From Tropicimonas_B omnivorans (GTDB taxonomy: Bacteria > Pseudomonadota > Alphaproteobacteria > Rhodobacterales > Rhodobacteraceae): a DNA stretch of 64,000 nucleotides. Shown piece after piece: positions 24,608 through 34,053 of the stretch. Made by a program: the position numbers and the translations under genes. The DNA lies in NCBI RefSeq assembly GCF_031846565.1, contig NZ_JAVRHL010000003.1, positions 434,001 to 498,000 of the forward strand, in the 5' to 3' direction. The notes under the pieces were generated by a model, which did not search any database, was not told the origin of the DNA, and was given only the letters and a program-made list of their open reading frames with translations. How positions within the stretch are numbered: the first letter of the stretch is position 1; each line of letters starts with the position of its first letter.

Positions 24608-26026
24608 TCAGACCTCGCTAAACAGGATTCCGCGACCCAGCAGGCTCTCGGGATCGAGGGCGGCCTTGATCGCGCGCATCGTGGCAAGCTGCGCGGGATC
24701 CTTGCGCTTGGCAAGGGTCGCGGCCTTCGCCCGGCCGATCCCGTGCTCGGCGCTGTAGCTGCCGCCGTAGGCCGTCACGAGATCGGTCAGCCGATCGGAA
24801 AAGCTGCGCACCGTCTCCGGGTCCCATGTCTGTCCGGGGGCCGCGACGACGGCATAGTGGATGTTGCCGTCGCCCAGATGCCCGACCAGCAGCGGCTTGA
24901 GGCCGGACTCCTCCGCGAGAGGCTGCGCTTGCCGGAGCACCTCCGGAACCGCCGAGAGCGGCAGCGAGACGTCGAGCGCGACGAACGGGCCGTGTGCCAC
25001 GATGGTTTCGAGCACGGCCTCGCGCAGGCGCCAGAGGTCGAGGCGCTGCTGTTCGGACGTCGCGAAGAACCCATCGACGATCAGGCCCCGTTCCATCAGC
25101 GGTTCGATCGTGGCGAGCATCAGGGACTGGAGGCGTGCCTCGCCGCTCTCGTCGGTGGCCGCATCGTCGGGACGTGTCGAAGCAAGCTCGACCAGGATAC
25201 CGGTCTCGGCGGCATCCTCGAGCGGCGCGCGCAGGGCCGGGTCATGGGCGCGGATCGCCTCGACGGTCTCACGGGGCAGCCACTCGAACGCTTCGACCAG
25301 ACCGCCCGTCGCGTCCTGCAGCGCGTTGAGAACGTCGAGTGCCGCGTCCATTTCCGAAAGCGCGACGAAAGCGGCGGCCCGGATCTTCGGGGTCGGCACC
25401 AGTTTCAGAACGGCGCCGGTGATGATGCCGAGCGTGCCCTCGGAGCCCATCAGGAGATGGCGCAGGTCGTAGCCAGTATTGTCCTTGCGAAGGCCCGAGA
25501 GGCCGTTCACGACCTCGCCCGAGGGCAGCACGGCCTCGATGCCGAGACAGAGGTCGCGGGCGTTTCCATGGCGCAGGACGTTCGCGCCGCCCGCATTGGT
25601 CGCGAGCGCGCCGCCGATCTGGGCGGTGCCCCGGGCGCCAAACATCAGGGGGAAGTCCAGGCCATGCTCGGCGGTCGCGGTTTGCAGCGCTTCGATCACC
25701 ACGCCGGCATCGACCGTGGCCGTGCGCGCGGCCGAGTCGATCTCGCGAATACGATTGAGACGCGACATCGAAAGGACAAGGCCCGGTTTGCCGGCCCCCG
25801 GAACGCTGCCGCCGGCAACCGAGGTATTGCCCGATTGCACGGTGATCGGCAGCTCCGCCTCGCGCGCGGCGAGTACGAGCGCGGCGACCTCGTCGGTCGA
25901 GCCGGGCCGGACCACGGCCGCCGCATCGCCGGTCCACGCCCCGGTCCAGTCGGTCAGGTAAGGTGCCATGTCGGCAGCATCGGTCAGCACGTTGGCGACA
26001 CCTACGATTTCAGCGAATTTCTGCAT
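24608..26026 (-). CDS. FAD-binding 2-hydroxyacid (D-lactate-type) dehydrogenase
   Basis: A 472-residue flavoprotein of the GlcD/D-lactate dehydrogenase family, oxidising a 2-hydroxy acid to a 2-oxo acid. FAD_binding_4 signatures are ITVQSGNTSVAGGSVPG, GGALATNAGGANVLRHGN and GSEGTLGIITGAVLKL. The C-terminal cap has HLGDGNIHYAV (substrate/metal histidines) and AEHGIGRAK. No iron-sulfur domain is attached. The frame continues upstream to 26185, but the start at 26026 (MQKFAEIV) has GAGG 8 bases before it and fits the family. It lies between uspA and the sulfatase in one operon, suggesting it handles the alcohol acid released from the sulfate ester. Confidence 0.85.
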   Translation of the reverse strand: MQKFAEIVGVANVLTDAADMAPYLTDWTGAWTGDAAAVVRPGSTDEVAALVLAAREAELPITVQSGNTSVAGGSVPGAGKPGLVLSMSRLNRIREIDSAARTATVDAGVVIEALQTATAEHGLDFPLMFGARGTAQIGGALATNAGGANVLRHGNARDLCLGIEAVLPSGEVVNGLSGLRKDNTGYDLRHLLMGSEGTLGIITGAVLKLVPTPKIRAAAFVALSEMDAALDVLNALQDATGGLVEAFEWLPRETVEAIRAHDPALRAPLEDAAETGILVELASTRPDDAATDESGEARLQSLMLATIEPLMERGLIVDGFFATSEQQRLDLWRLREAVLETIVAHGPFVALDVSLPLSAVPEVLRQAQPLAEESGLKPLLVGHLGDGNIHYAVVAAPGQTWDPETVRSFSDRLTDLVTAYGGSYSAEHGIGRAKAATLAKRKDPAQLATMRAIKAALDPESLLGRGILFSEV

Positions 26027-26141
26027 TGTCCGGACCTCACTGACTGTCGGTTTGGCCCGATTGCACGCGGGCGCCTGGGAAGATCGGCGACGGGGTGCGC
26101 GGATCGTGGGCGTATAGAAGGTTGCGCAATTCGTGCTCTCC

Positions 26142-26972
26142 TCAATGCGCCAAAAGGATCGGAAGCTTCGCGTTTTGCAGAACATGCCGGGTCGTCCCGC
26201 CGAGCAGTTCCTCGCGGAACACGCTGCGCTCGAAGGCCCCCATGACCAGAAGGCCCGCCGAGAGGTTCATGCATTGCTGCAGGATGACTTCGCCGACGCT
26301 CTGGCGCCCGGCATCGGCGGTCACGCTGTCGACCGGAACGCCATGACGGGCGAGGGCCATCTCGACGTCGATCCCCGGCAACGCAGGCGTAAGGTTGCGG
26401 CTCGCCACGCGAAGCACGGTGACGCGGGTCTTGGTTTCGAGAATCTGCATCGCGTCTGCCACGGCGCGGGCCGAGGCGCGGCTGCCGTCCCAGGCGACAA
26501 CTGCATGCTCGTGAATGCGCTCGGGGGCCCATCCGCGCGGAACCACCAGCACCGGGCGGCCGCTGCGAAGTGCGATCCGGTCCGGGTGCAGCTCGATCTC
26601 GCGGTTCGCGAGCACGGTATCGTAGCGCCCGACGACGGTGATATCGAAGAGACGGCCGTAATCGGCCACCGTGGTGTCCGAGCGGCCTTCTTGAGAAATC
26701 CAGTGCAGCCGCTCGCCGGGCACACGAGCGCCGACCGTCTTGCGAAACGCAGCCTCGACCTGGCCCTCATCCTCCGAGGCGAGGTTCCCCAGAAGATGAC
26801 GCATATTCTCCGGGACCCAGTCTTGATGACGCAATCGCTCGATCCGGCCGGTATGCGCATAGAGTCCGGTCAGATGCGCTCCGTATTTCTCCTGCATCTG
26901 CAGCGCCGCACCGAGTGCGGCGTCCGAGCTTTCGGTCGCGTTAAAGGCGACGAGAATGTTGCGGACGCTCAT
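26142..26972 (-). CDS. Universal stress protein (tandem UspA domains)
   Basis: A 276-residue protein with two UspA-like domains. The first starts SVRNILVAFNATESSDAALGAAL. The second has HAVVAWDGSRASARAVADAM and ends LLVMGAFERSVFREELLGGTTRHVL, with the ATP-binding type G-x2-G-x9-G(S/T) region. USP genes often accompany tripartite tricarboxylate and TRAP transporters. Its ATG overlaps the tctA stop as ATGA, so translation is coupled. Confidence 0.87.
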   Translation of the reverse strand: MSVRNILVAFNATESSDAALGAALQMQEKYGAHLTGLYAHTGRIERLRHQDWVPENMRHLLGNLASEDEGQVEAAFRKTVGARVPGERLHWISQEGRSDTTVADYGRLFDITVVGRYDTVLANREIELHPDRIALRSGRPVLVVPRGWAPERIHEHAVVAWDGSRASARAVADAMQILETKTRVTVLRVASRNLTPALPGIDVEMALARHGVPVDSVTADAGRQSVGEVILQQCMNLSAGLLVMGAFERSVFREELLGGTTRHVLQNAKLPILLAH

Positions 26973-28579
26973 GTCGACCTCCGGTCCGAGCCGTTCGTAG
27001 GCTCTGATGGTTCCCTTCTGGGCCGCGAGAAGAACACCACCACAACGACCGACAGCACCAGAAAGACCACCGAGAGCGGGCTTTTGAACAGGAAGAACGG
27101 GTCGGCATTCGAGACCGCGAAGGCCTGCCGCAGCGCCTCTTCGAGATTGGCCGCAAGGATGAAGGAGATCACGAAGGGCAGGGTCGGCACCCGAAGCTTG
27201 CGCATCAGGTAGCCGAGCACGGCGAAGGCGAGCGCGAAATAGAGGACGCCGAAGTTGGTTTCCTGCACGTAGATCGCGGCCAGCGTCACCAGCAGCACCA
27301 TCGGCAACAGCACCTGGCGCGGCACCCGCGACATCACTCCGCAGGCGCGCATGATATGGGCACCGGTGAACCAATTCAGGATGTTAGCGAACATCATAGC
27401 GGTGAAGAGGCCGAATGCGATCACCAGTTCGGGGTTCACCTGCTCGGTAGTAAAGCGAAACACGGAGGGGCCCGGATTGAAGCCGCCAATCGATTCCGCC
27501 GCGAGGATCAGGAAGACGGCGGCGACGTTGCCGGGAATGCCGAGCGAGAGAACCGGGATCAGGTTCGAGCCGGACACGGAACTGTTCGCCGCTTCGGTCG
27601 CGGCGATGCCTTCGGGCGTCCCCTTGCCGAAGGGGACCGGCCCTTTGTGCATCCGCTCGCCGGTGGCATAGCCGAGCGTCGCCGCGAGGGTGGAGCCGAT
27701 GCCGGGCAAGGCGCCGACGATCGTGCCGATGACAGCCGAGATCGAGATGAACGGCATCAGGCGGCGTCGGTCGGCAAACGAGAGGCGTCCAGATTTGAAT
27801 TGCGGTCCGTCGGACGTGGCAATCGTGGTCCGGTTGCGCGCGCGATACATTTCCTCGAACGCGACAAGCACTTCGCCCAGGATCAGGACGCCGAGCACCG
27901 CGGTGATGAGCGGCACGCCGGACTGCATTGTCTCTGTGCCCAGGGAGAGGCGCGGATAATTGTCCTGCCCCGTCGCGATCGAGGCGATGAACAGACCCAG
28001 GAAGCCCGAGATCAGCCCCTTCATCGGAGACGATCCCACCACTGCCGCGACGAAGCTGAGCGAGAGGATGATCAGCGCCGCCTTCTCATTGAAGCCGAGA
28101 TAGGCCTCGACCACGATGGCGAGGAACGGGGCGCAGGTGAACAGAACCAGGTCGGAGAACGTGTCGCCCGAGACGCTGGCGAAATGCGCCGTACGCAATG
28201 CCCTGTCGGCCTCGCCCTTCTTTGCCATCGGAAAGCCGTCGAGCGTGGTCAGCATCGCGTCCGGCGTGCCGGGCGTGTTGAACAGGATCGCGGGCACCGC
28301 GCCACCGACCGTCGCGCCCTTCATCACGCCGATGAGAAAGCCCAGCACCGGCAAGAGCGCATCGGGCGTGAAGCCGAATACCGACAACAGGATCGGCAGC
28401 GCGACCGCCATGAGGAACGGTCCGGCGAGCCCCGGTGTGGCGCCGCCGACGATGCCGACGAGAAAGCCGCCGGCGACCATCAGCACCGTCATGGGGATGC
28501 CGACACCGAGGATCGAGAAGGCCTCCGGCCCCAGGAAGACGGCAAGCACGCCGGCCCAGACGTATTCGAGCGGATCCAT
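26969..28579 (-). CDS. tctA: Tripartite tricarboxylate transporter, large membrane subunit TctA
   Basis: A 536-residue inner-membrane protein with about 11-12 helices that forms the permease of a TTT carboxylate importer. Family motifs: GIVGGATPGLAGPFLMAVALP near the N-terminus, GVMKGATVGGAVPAILFNTPGTP, and the repeated GALPGIGSTLAATLGYATGER and SNLIPVLSLGIPGNVAAVFL. The stop overlaps the uspA start; tctB ends one base before this gene begins. Confidence 0.93.
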   Translation of the reverse strand: MDPLEYVWAGVLAVFLGPEAFSILGVGIPMTVLMVAGGFLVGIVGGATPGLAGPFLMAVALPILLSVFGFTPDALLPVLGFLIGVMKGATVGGAVPAILFNTPGTPDAMLTTLDGFPMAKKGEADRALRTAHFASVSGDTFSDLVLFTCAPFLAIVVEAYLGFNEKAALIILSLSFVAAVVGSSPMKGLISGFLGLFIASIATGQDNYPRLSLGTETMQSGVPLITAVLGVLILGEVLVAFEEMYRARNRTTIATSDGPQFKSGRLSFADRRRLMPFISISAVIGTIVGALPGIGSTLAATLGYATGERMHKGPVPFGKGTPEGIAATEAANSSVSGSNLIPVLSLGIPGNVAAVFLILAAESIGGFNPGPSVFRFTTEQVNPELVIAFGLFTAMMFANILNWFTGAHIMRACGVMSRVPRQVLLPMVLLVTLAAIYVQETNFGVLYFALAFAVLGYLMRKLRVPTLPFVISFILAANLEEALRQAFAVSNADPFFLFKSPLSVVFLVLSVVVVVFFSRPRREPSEPTNGSDRRST

Positions 28580-28580
28580 C

Positions 28581-29147
28581 TCACCAATCTCCGTTCGGCG
28601 GCAGCAGGATCGAGTCGAATGGCAGATCGAAGATCGCGATCAGGGCGGTCACGAAGAGTGCGGCAGCAAGGAGCCTCTTGGCGCTGACGCGGCCCTCGAT
28701 CAGGGAAATCGTGCCCCAGACGAGGGCCGTTCCGCCGAAGGCGAAACCGAGGTATTTCCAGGGCGCCGTGCCGCGCATCTCGCGGTAGGTGCGTTCGCCG
28801 TCACCCAGCACGTCCCAGACTGCAGCCCCGAGCCAGAACATCGTCGCGAGCGACACGGCGACGATGACCGCGAAGCCGACGAAGAAGGCGAGTGTCGTGC
28901 CATCGAGCACAGGGCCGGGCCGATCGCTCGCCGCGCGGCGCCAGACGGTCACGAGCTGGATCAGCGCGCAAAGCATCATCCCGGCTGCCGAAAGGGCGGG
29001 AAGGAACGCGTCGCCGATGAAGGTCTGGCGCCGGAAGGTTTCGATCATCCCGGTGTCGATGTCGGCGGGAATCCAGACGAAGAGCGTGAGGGCGGAGAGT
29101 GCTGCGATCACGGTCGCGAGCACGAGTTCGGAACGCCGATCAGACAT
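28581..29147 (-). CDS. tctB: Tripartite tricarboxylate transporter, small membrane subunit TctB
   Basis: A 188-residue membrane protein with four or five hydrophobic helices (ELVLATVIAALSALTLFVWI, FLPALSAAGMMLCALIQLV, LAFFVGFAVIVAVSLATMF, LLAAALFVTALIAIF). Size, topology and position between tctC and tctA identify it as the TctB subunit, which is poorly conserved in sequence. Confidence 0.85.
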   Translation of the reverse strand: MSDRRSELVLATVIAALSALTLFVWIPADIDTGMIETFRRQTFIGDAFLPALSAAGMMLCALIQLVTVWRRAASDRPGPVLDGTTLAFFVGFAVIVAVSLATMFWLGAAVWDVLGDGERTYREMRGTAPWKYLGFAFGGTALVWGTISLIEGRVSAKRLLAAALFVTALIAIFDLPFDSILLPPNGDW

Positions 29148-29216
29148 GGGAGCCTCTCAGGCAGGGATGCGATGTAAGCTGGCCGGACCGCTGCGCGCTC
29201 CGGCCGAAGGGCACGG

Positions 29217-30185
29217 TTACTCGGCGGATTCGTCGAGCAGGCGACCCGCGGCGTCGTAGCTCTCCTGCATCGCCTGCGAGAGCTCCTCACCGTTGAGGAT
29301 CTGCGGCCCCGAGAAGGCGCGATTGGTGAGCGCGTTGATCTGGGTCTCCTCGTCCGTGACGATGGTCTCAATCGCGGTTGCCCAGGCCGTCTTGGCGTCT
29401 TCGGGAAGACCGGCGGGGGCCATCACCAGGAACATCACGCCCATGTCGTAGTCGAAGTTGAAGTCGCCGATCATCGGCGCGTCGGGCGACACTTGCAGCG
29501 GCTCGGCTTCGGCCGAGGTCAGGTTGATGAGATCGCCTGCCTCGACGCCCTGCGCCTGGGCCCCCGCGGACCAGGCGATGTCGACATCGTCGGCGATCAC
29601 GGCGTTCATCCCGCCGCGTCCGCCCGAAGTCATGACGTTCGTGAACTCGATGCCGTTGTTCTTGCCCAGCACATATGTCGCATCGGCGAGTTTCTGGGTC
29701 ATCGAGCCGACCGTGATCTGCTCGCCCGACTTGGCGGCCTCGATCACGTCGCCAATGTTGTCCCAGCCGCGGTCCGCCTTGGCGATGATGCCCATCTGGG
29801 TGCCGGTGATCGTCGAGAGGTAGTCGAAGCTCGACACGTCGAAACCGGGGTCGCGGGCGGCCTGGACCGCGTAGGTCGTGGCCTCGCTCACGCTGACGCC
29901 CACCGTCATGCCGTCAGCCGGTTCGCCGGCCAGATGCTGAGCCATCACCACGCCGCCGCGACCGGTGACGTTCTGCGGGATCACCTCCCAGTCGTAGCGC
30001 GCGTTCAGCTCCTCCGCGAGGAGGCGCGCGAGCGAATCCGCGCCGCCGCCCGCCGCGAAGGCGATCAGCATGGTCACGGGGCCCTGCGGCGACCAGCCGA
30101 GATCCTGTTCCTGTGCGTGCGCGAAGGCCGGGGCCGCAGCGATGGCAGCGGCCAGGGCCAGCGGTCTGAAGTTAAGTCCAGTCAT
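29217..30185 (-). CDS. tctC: TTT-family periplasmic solute-binding protein TctC
   Basis: A 322-residue periplasmic receptor of the Bug/TctC family. A Sec signal peptide ends AAPAFAHAQ. Family features follow: GPVTMLIAFAAGGGADSLARLLAEEL, with NVTGRGGVVMAQHLAGEPADG (the pyrroline-like ligand loop), then GSMTQKLADATYVLGKNNG and MTSGGRGGMNAVIADDVDIA. Such proteins bind small carboxylates. It is the second gene of the operon, 34 bases after the first sulfatase. Confidence 0.92.
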   Translation of the reverse strand: MTGLNFRPLALAAAIAAAPAFAHAQEQDLGWSPQGPVTMLIAFAAGGGADSLARLLAEELNARYDWEVIPQNVTGRGGVVMAQHLAGEPADGMTVGVSVSEATTYAVQAARDPGFDVSSFDYLSTITGTQMGIIAKADRGWDNIGDVIEAAKSGEQITVGSMTQKLADATYVLGKNNGIEFTNVMTSGGRGGMNAVIADDVDIAWSAGAQAQGVEAGDLINLTSAEAEPLQVSPDAPMIGDFNFDYDMGVMFLVMAPAGLPEDAKTAWATAIETIVTDEETQINALTNRAFSGPQILNGEELSQAMQESYDAAGRLLDESAE

Positions 30186-30219
30186 GTTTTCCTCCCATGA
30201 AATGCTGAATTATCCGAGT

Positions 30220-31641
30220 TCAGATGGGGACGGGTGACGCCCCCATCGGTCCCACCTTCGACGCCGCTTCCGGTCCTCCGAACCGGGCGACGAGGGCATT
30301 CTGATCCGTCTTCGCTTCGCGATCGACTTCTTCGGGATCGCAAATCGCCAGCAACTCGCGTCGCATTGCTGCGCGGGTCGCTCCGTGTGCGGGATCGTCG
30401 GCGAGGTTTCGGGTCTCGCCCGGGTCGGCCCGAAGATCGAAGAGCTCCGGCGGATAGCCGACATACTCGTGATAGGCCCAGTCCGCCGTGGCGACGCGAA
30501 ACGCTCCCGAGGGCGAAGCCACGGCGTGATACTCCGAAAAGACCACGCGCGTGCGGTCTGCGGGCTCGGTGAGAATCTCGAGCAGCGAGCGGCCGACCCA
30601 ATCGTCAGGTGTCGGCGCGCCAAGGGCCTGTGTCACGGTCGGTGCGATGTCGAGCAACGAAACGGGCGTCTCGCACAGCGTTCCGTGGGAAATTCCGGGT
30701 CCGGCCGCGATCAGCGGAATTCGGGTCGACTCGCCGTAGAGCAGGCTCTTGCCCCAACGGCCGCGTCGGCCCAGCATCTCGCCGTGGTCCGAGCAGAACA
30801 GGACCAAAGTGTCGTCGCTCTGGCCGCTGTCCTCCAGCGCGTCGAGGATCCTCCCGATCTGCGCATCTACAAAGGTGCAGAGCCCGAAATATGCGGAAAT
30901 GCCGAGACGCCGCTCGTCATCGGTCTCGAACTCGGAATCGTTGTTCTGGAAGGCGTCCATCCGGTCGAGCCAGGGATGCCGGGCATGCCCGGCGACCGGG
31001 CGGAGATCGGGCAGCGGCATCTCCTCGGCCGGGTAGAGGTCCAGGTATTCCTTGGGAACGACCAGCGGAAAGTGTGGTGCGACGAAGCTCGAGAACAGTA
31101 TCCAGGGTGCAGTTCCCGAGCGTTCCCTGACCTCGCGCGCAGTCTCGTCCGCCACGCTGATGTCGTAGCGATTGTATTTCGAGCAGCCGGCACCGACCGC
31201 CCCGATCATCCGCGCGGGGTGCGGCGTCTCGGGCAGTGGGTCGCGGACCGACCCCCAGACCTGTCCGATCCCCTCGGCAATGTGCAGCGGCAAGACCTGT
31301 TGGCTGAATCCGGTCGGGTCGGTCTCCGACCGGTAGTGGAGCTTGCCGATGCTGATCGGCTCGACACCTGCCTCCTGCAGGGCATGGGTCCAGCCGGGAA
31401 CGCGCCCGTCATAAGCCGTTGCATTGTCCCAATAGCCGGTCTGGTGAACGTAGCGGCCCGTCGCGAAGGCGGCTCGGGCGGGCACGCAGATCGGGCTCGG
31501 GGTGTAGGCATTCGTGAACCGGCAGCCCCGCTCGGCGAGGCGGTCGAGGTTCGGTGTTCGGACCAGTGGGTGCCCGGCGCAGGACAATGCCGCGGCCTGC
31601 ATCTCGTCGGCCATGATCAAGAGCACGTTCGGCTTTTTCAT
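30220..31641 (-). CDS. Sulfatase (choline-sulfatase-like)
   Basis: A 473-residue sulfatase without a signal peptide, so cytoplasmic. The N-terminal metal motif is LLIMADEMQAAALSCAGHP, the formylglycine motif is SPICVPARAAFATGRY (CxPAR), and the second metal site is FCSDHGEMLGRRGRWGKS. LFDLRADPGET is the usual C-terminal element. Length and motifs place it near choline sulfatase-type enzymes, but the substrate is unknown. It is the first gene of the seven-gene operon, facing the MarR gene, so a promoter must lie in 31642-31761. Confidence 0.85.
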   Translation of the reverse strand: MKKPNVLLIMADEMQAAALSCAGHPLVRTPNLDRLAERGCRFTNAYTPSPICVPARAAFATGRYVHQTGYWDNATAYDGRVPGWTHALQEAGVEPISIGKLHYRSETDPTGFSQQVLPLHIAEGIGQVWGSVRDPLPETPHPARMIGAVGAGCSKYNRYDISVADETAREVRERSGTAPWILFSSFVAPHFPLVVPKEYLDLYPAEEMPLPDLRPVAGHARHPWLDRMDAFQNNDSEFETDDERRLGISAYFGLCTFVDAQIGRILDALEDSGQSDDTLVLFCSDHGEMLGRRGRWGKSLLYGESTRIPLIAAGPGISHGTLCETPVSLLDIAPTVTQALGAPTPDDWVGRSLLEILTEPADRTRVVFSEYHAVASPSGAFRVATADWAYHEYVGYPPELFDLRADPGETRNLADDPAHGATRAAMRRELLAICDPEEVDREAKTDQNALVARFGGPEAASKVGPMGASPVPI

Positions 31642-31720
31642 CCTTGCTCTCCTCCCCTCGACCCGGTTCCGGTCGCATAGTTCCTCGGATATAGTTTATG
31701 CTTCACTGTAGATAGTAAAT

Positions 31721-31744
31721 CAACAATAATGTTGAGTATGCAAC
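31721..31744. promoter_or_regulatory. Candidate MarR operator
   Basis: Three evenly spaced words make two overlapping inverted repeats: CAAC-N6-GTTG-N6-CAAC. They lie in the AT-rich gap between the divergent sulfatase and marR genes, 18 bases before the marR start. Position and symmetry suit an autoregulatory operator. Confidence 0.5.
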
Positions 31745-31761
31745 AAAGTGGAGGGGTGGCC

Positions 31762-32280
31762 ATGTATCTCGACGCCGATGCGACCCGCGAAAGGCTGCGC
31801 GCTCTTTCCGAGCTCGAGACAAGGTTGTCCTTCCGGGTCTCTCGGCTCAGCAAGCTCTTGGACAATCACGCCACCAGAGAGCTTGCCGGCAAGCCGCTCA
31901 ACCTAACCGGCTACCGCATCCTGATGGTGTTGAAGATCTTCCGGGAGACGAGCGCAGCCGAGCTCTCGCGGTTGATGGTGATCGACAGGGCTCAGGTGAG
32001 CCGCTCGGTCGCGGAACTGACCGGCGCCGGGTTTCTCGTCGAGCGTTCGGATCCGACCAACAAGCGGCGCAAGCTGCTCAGGCTATCGGACAAGGGCAAG
32101 CGAGAGCTGGGCAGTGTCAGGTCCAAGTTCGAGGCGCGCCAGAGCCTGTTCGAAGAACTTCTGACAGAGCGGGAAATGGAAGGCCTTTACGCTGCGATCG
32201 ACAAGCTGTCGCGGCATTTGGCGCGGGAAATGGACCACCCCGAAGCGTTGCCCACCACTGGCGATGGAAAAGAGCAATAG
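31762..32280 (+). CDS. MarR family transcriptional regulator
   Basis: A 172-residue winged-helix regulator. The core is LNLTGYRILMVLKIF, SAAELSRLMVIDRAQVSRSVAELTGAGFL (recognition helix AQVSRSVAEL) and RSDPTNKRRKLLRLSDKGK (wing). The start at 31762 is chosen because GGAGG lies 7 bases upstream; an ATG at 31729 would add eleven residues and sit inside the inverted repeats. It is divergent from the sulfatase/TTT operon, the usual place for its local regulator. Confidence 0.88.
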   Translation: MYLDADATRERLRALSELETRLSFRVSRLSKLLDNHATRELAGKPLNLTGYRILMVLKIFRETSAAELSRLMVIDRAQVSRSVAELTGAGFLVERSDPTNKRRKLLRLSDKGKRELGSVRSKFEARQSLFEELLTEREMEGLYAAIDKLSRHLAREMDHPEALPTTGDGKEQ

Positions 32281-32356
32281 GCCGCAACCGGCGAGATCAG
32301 ATCGCGGGCTGGTGTTGATCGGGAGCGGCCTGTCCGATGGCTGCAGGGCCGCCGAT

Positions 32357-32575
32357 AATGGCGCAAGGTGCATCTGGTCATGGACCCGGCCACATCTGAC
32401 ATCCGCGCCGTCGAATGCACCCCCAGCCGCGACGACGACAGCCCAGTGCTGCCCGACCTGCTCGGCCAAGTCCCCGAGGACGAGCAGATGGGCACCGTGA
32501 CGGCCGATGGTGCCTATGACACGCGCCGCTGCCACAGGGCCATCATCGGGCGTGATGCTGTCCCGTTCGTCGGGC
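32357..32575 (+). pseudogene. IS5-family transposase remnant
   Basis: Translation around the retained piece reads WRKVHLVMDPATSDIRAVE, then LPDLLGQ and TADGAYDTRRCHRAIIGRDA, the central DDE region of IS5-group transposases. A stop codon sits directly in front of WRKVH, and homology is lost after about 32575, so only about 70 codons survive. No terminal inverted repeats were recognised. Confidence 0.75.
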
Positions 32576-33024
32576 GATCCGTCCCCCGGACGGATCACCG
32601 ATCCTCCTCACTCCCGATCCGCAGGAACGGCTTTCAGAACTCTTTCGCACAAGTGTCGCGCAAAATTGACCGTTTGCGCGTCGTACCGGAAGCCGCTCTT
32701 CGTCGAAGGTTGGCTTGGTCCATATCGTCGACTTTCACCAGCCGATTTCGCTTCACGCTCCCACCAATGACCGGTTCGGGGAAGCTGCGACGCGGCGATG
32801 GTCAGCCCGGCGATTATCGGGTTAGGGCCGGAAAAACGCTGCCACTGACCTGTTACGGATCAAAGATTGCCGTGTTGCTGCAAGTGCCATCGGGGTCCTT
32901 TGCGAACCCGTGACTTTTTATCAGGCCTACATACCAGGTGCGATGATTCTGCTCCTGCGCGTGCTCCCCGAAGGGATGAGGCCGCAAACAGAACGTGGCT
33001 GGTTCGGCGATTGGCGTCGGTCGT
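32576..33024. other. Gene-free stretch after the IS5 remnant
   Basis: About 450 bases. The frame stays partly open but the translation is not protein-like. It contains CGGTTCGGGGAAGCTGCG-type words shared with other gaps of this region (see the repeat family). Confidence 0.4.
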
Positions 33025-34053
33025 CTAGGCGAGCGGTCGCGCGAGCGCGTCGTCCAACGTCACGAGGCGGCGGCGGTCTTCATCCCAGAGCTTCAAGCGC
33101 ACGCAGCGCAGGCTCTCGGCCAAGGTCAGCCGCTGTGCGCCGTCGAGGCCGGGATGGTCGCGCACGACTGCCGGGAGGCGATAGAACGGAATCCGGCTGT
33201 TGAGGTGATGCACGTGGTGCAGTCCGATATTGGCCGTCAGCCAGTGAAGCGGCGCCGGGAGGTCGTAGTGCGAGCTGCCGTGCAGCGCCACCTCGTGAAG
33301 GTCCCAGTCCCGCTCGTGTTCGTATAGCGTGTCCTCGAACTGATGCTGGACGTAAAACAGCCACACTCCCACCGTCGCGGCGAACAGGGTCGTCGGAAGA
33401 AACAGCAGGAACACGGGCTCAAGGCCGCCGAAGACGATGATGACTCCCAGGGCTACGGCCACGGCGACGTTCGTACCCATCGCGCTCACCCAGTAGCGGG
33501 CGCCGGCCCCCATCAGTCCCAGCGGCAGACGGTTCTCGAACAGGAACACCCATGCCGGTCCGAGGCCGAAAAGAACCACCGGATGCCGGTACAGTCGGTA
33601 GCGCAGCCTGCCCAGCGGGGATTGCGCGCGATACTCCGCCGCCGTCATCGTGTAGACCTCGCCCGGGCCGCGTCGATCGAGATTGCCGGCTGCCCCGTGA
33701 TGGATCGCGTGGATGCGGCGCCAGACGTCGTAGGGCGTCACCGTCAGCACCCCGAGTGCGCGGCCGACCCAGTCGCCCAGAGTTTTCCTGCGAAAGAGTG
33801 AGGCATGCCCACAATCATGCTGGATCACGAAAATACGCACGAGGAAAGCGCCGTTTAGAAGCGCGATGGCCACGGCAAGCCAGCGGCTCACATCAAGGGC
33901 CCACCAGCCCAAGGCCCATAGCAGCAGGAACGGTATGAGCGTCACGGCAATCTCTGCCAGGCTGCGGCGGTCTGACGGCTCACGGTAGCGCGCGAGAATG
34001 GGAACCCAGTGCCGCGCTTGCGCGGCTGCATCGCTCGTATGTGGGGTGGTCAT
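33025..34053 (-). CDS. Membrane fatty acid desaturase
   Basis: A 342-residue membrane di-iron desaturase acting on acyl lipids. All three histidine boxes are present: QHDCGH (HxxxH), HAIHHGAAGN (HxxHH) and GLHHVHHLNSRIPFYRLP (HxxHH). Hydrophobic pairs flank them (IAVTLIPFLLLWALGWWAL, NVAVAVALGVIIVFGG). It looks like the bacterial DesA/delta-12-type group. The frame is open to 34215, but the ATG at 34053 (MTTPHTSD) with GGAGA upstream is preferred. Confidence 0.88.
   Translation of the reverse strand: MTTPHTSDAAAQARHWVPILARYREPSDRRSLAEIAVTLIPFLLLWALGWWALDVSRWLAVAIALLNGAFLVRIFVIQHDCGHASLFRRKTLGDWVGRALGVLTVTPYDVWRRIHAIHHGAAGNLDRRGPGEVYTMTAAEYRAQSPLGRLRYRLYRHPVVLFGLGPAWVFLFENRLPLGLMGAGARYWVSAMGTNVAVAVALGVIIVFGGLEPVFLLFLPTTLFAATVGVWLFYVQHQFEDTLYEHERDWDLHEVALHGSSHYDLPAPLHWLTANIGLHHVHHLNSRIPFYRLPAVVRDHPGLDGAQRLTLAESLRCVRLKLWDEDRRRLVTLDDALARPLA

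Noticed and set aside
32368..32913. Functional IS5 transposase
   Set aside because: Only the central part is recognisable; the N-terminus is cut by a stop and the C-terminal catalytic Glu region is lost.
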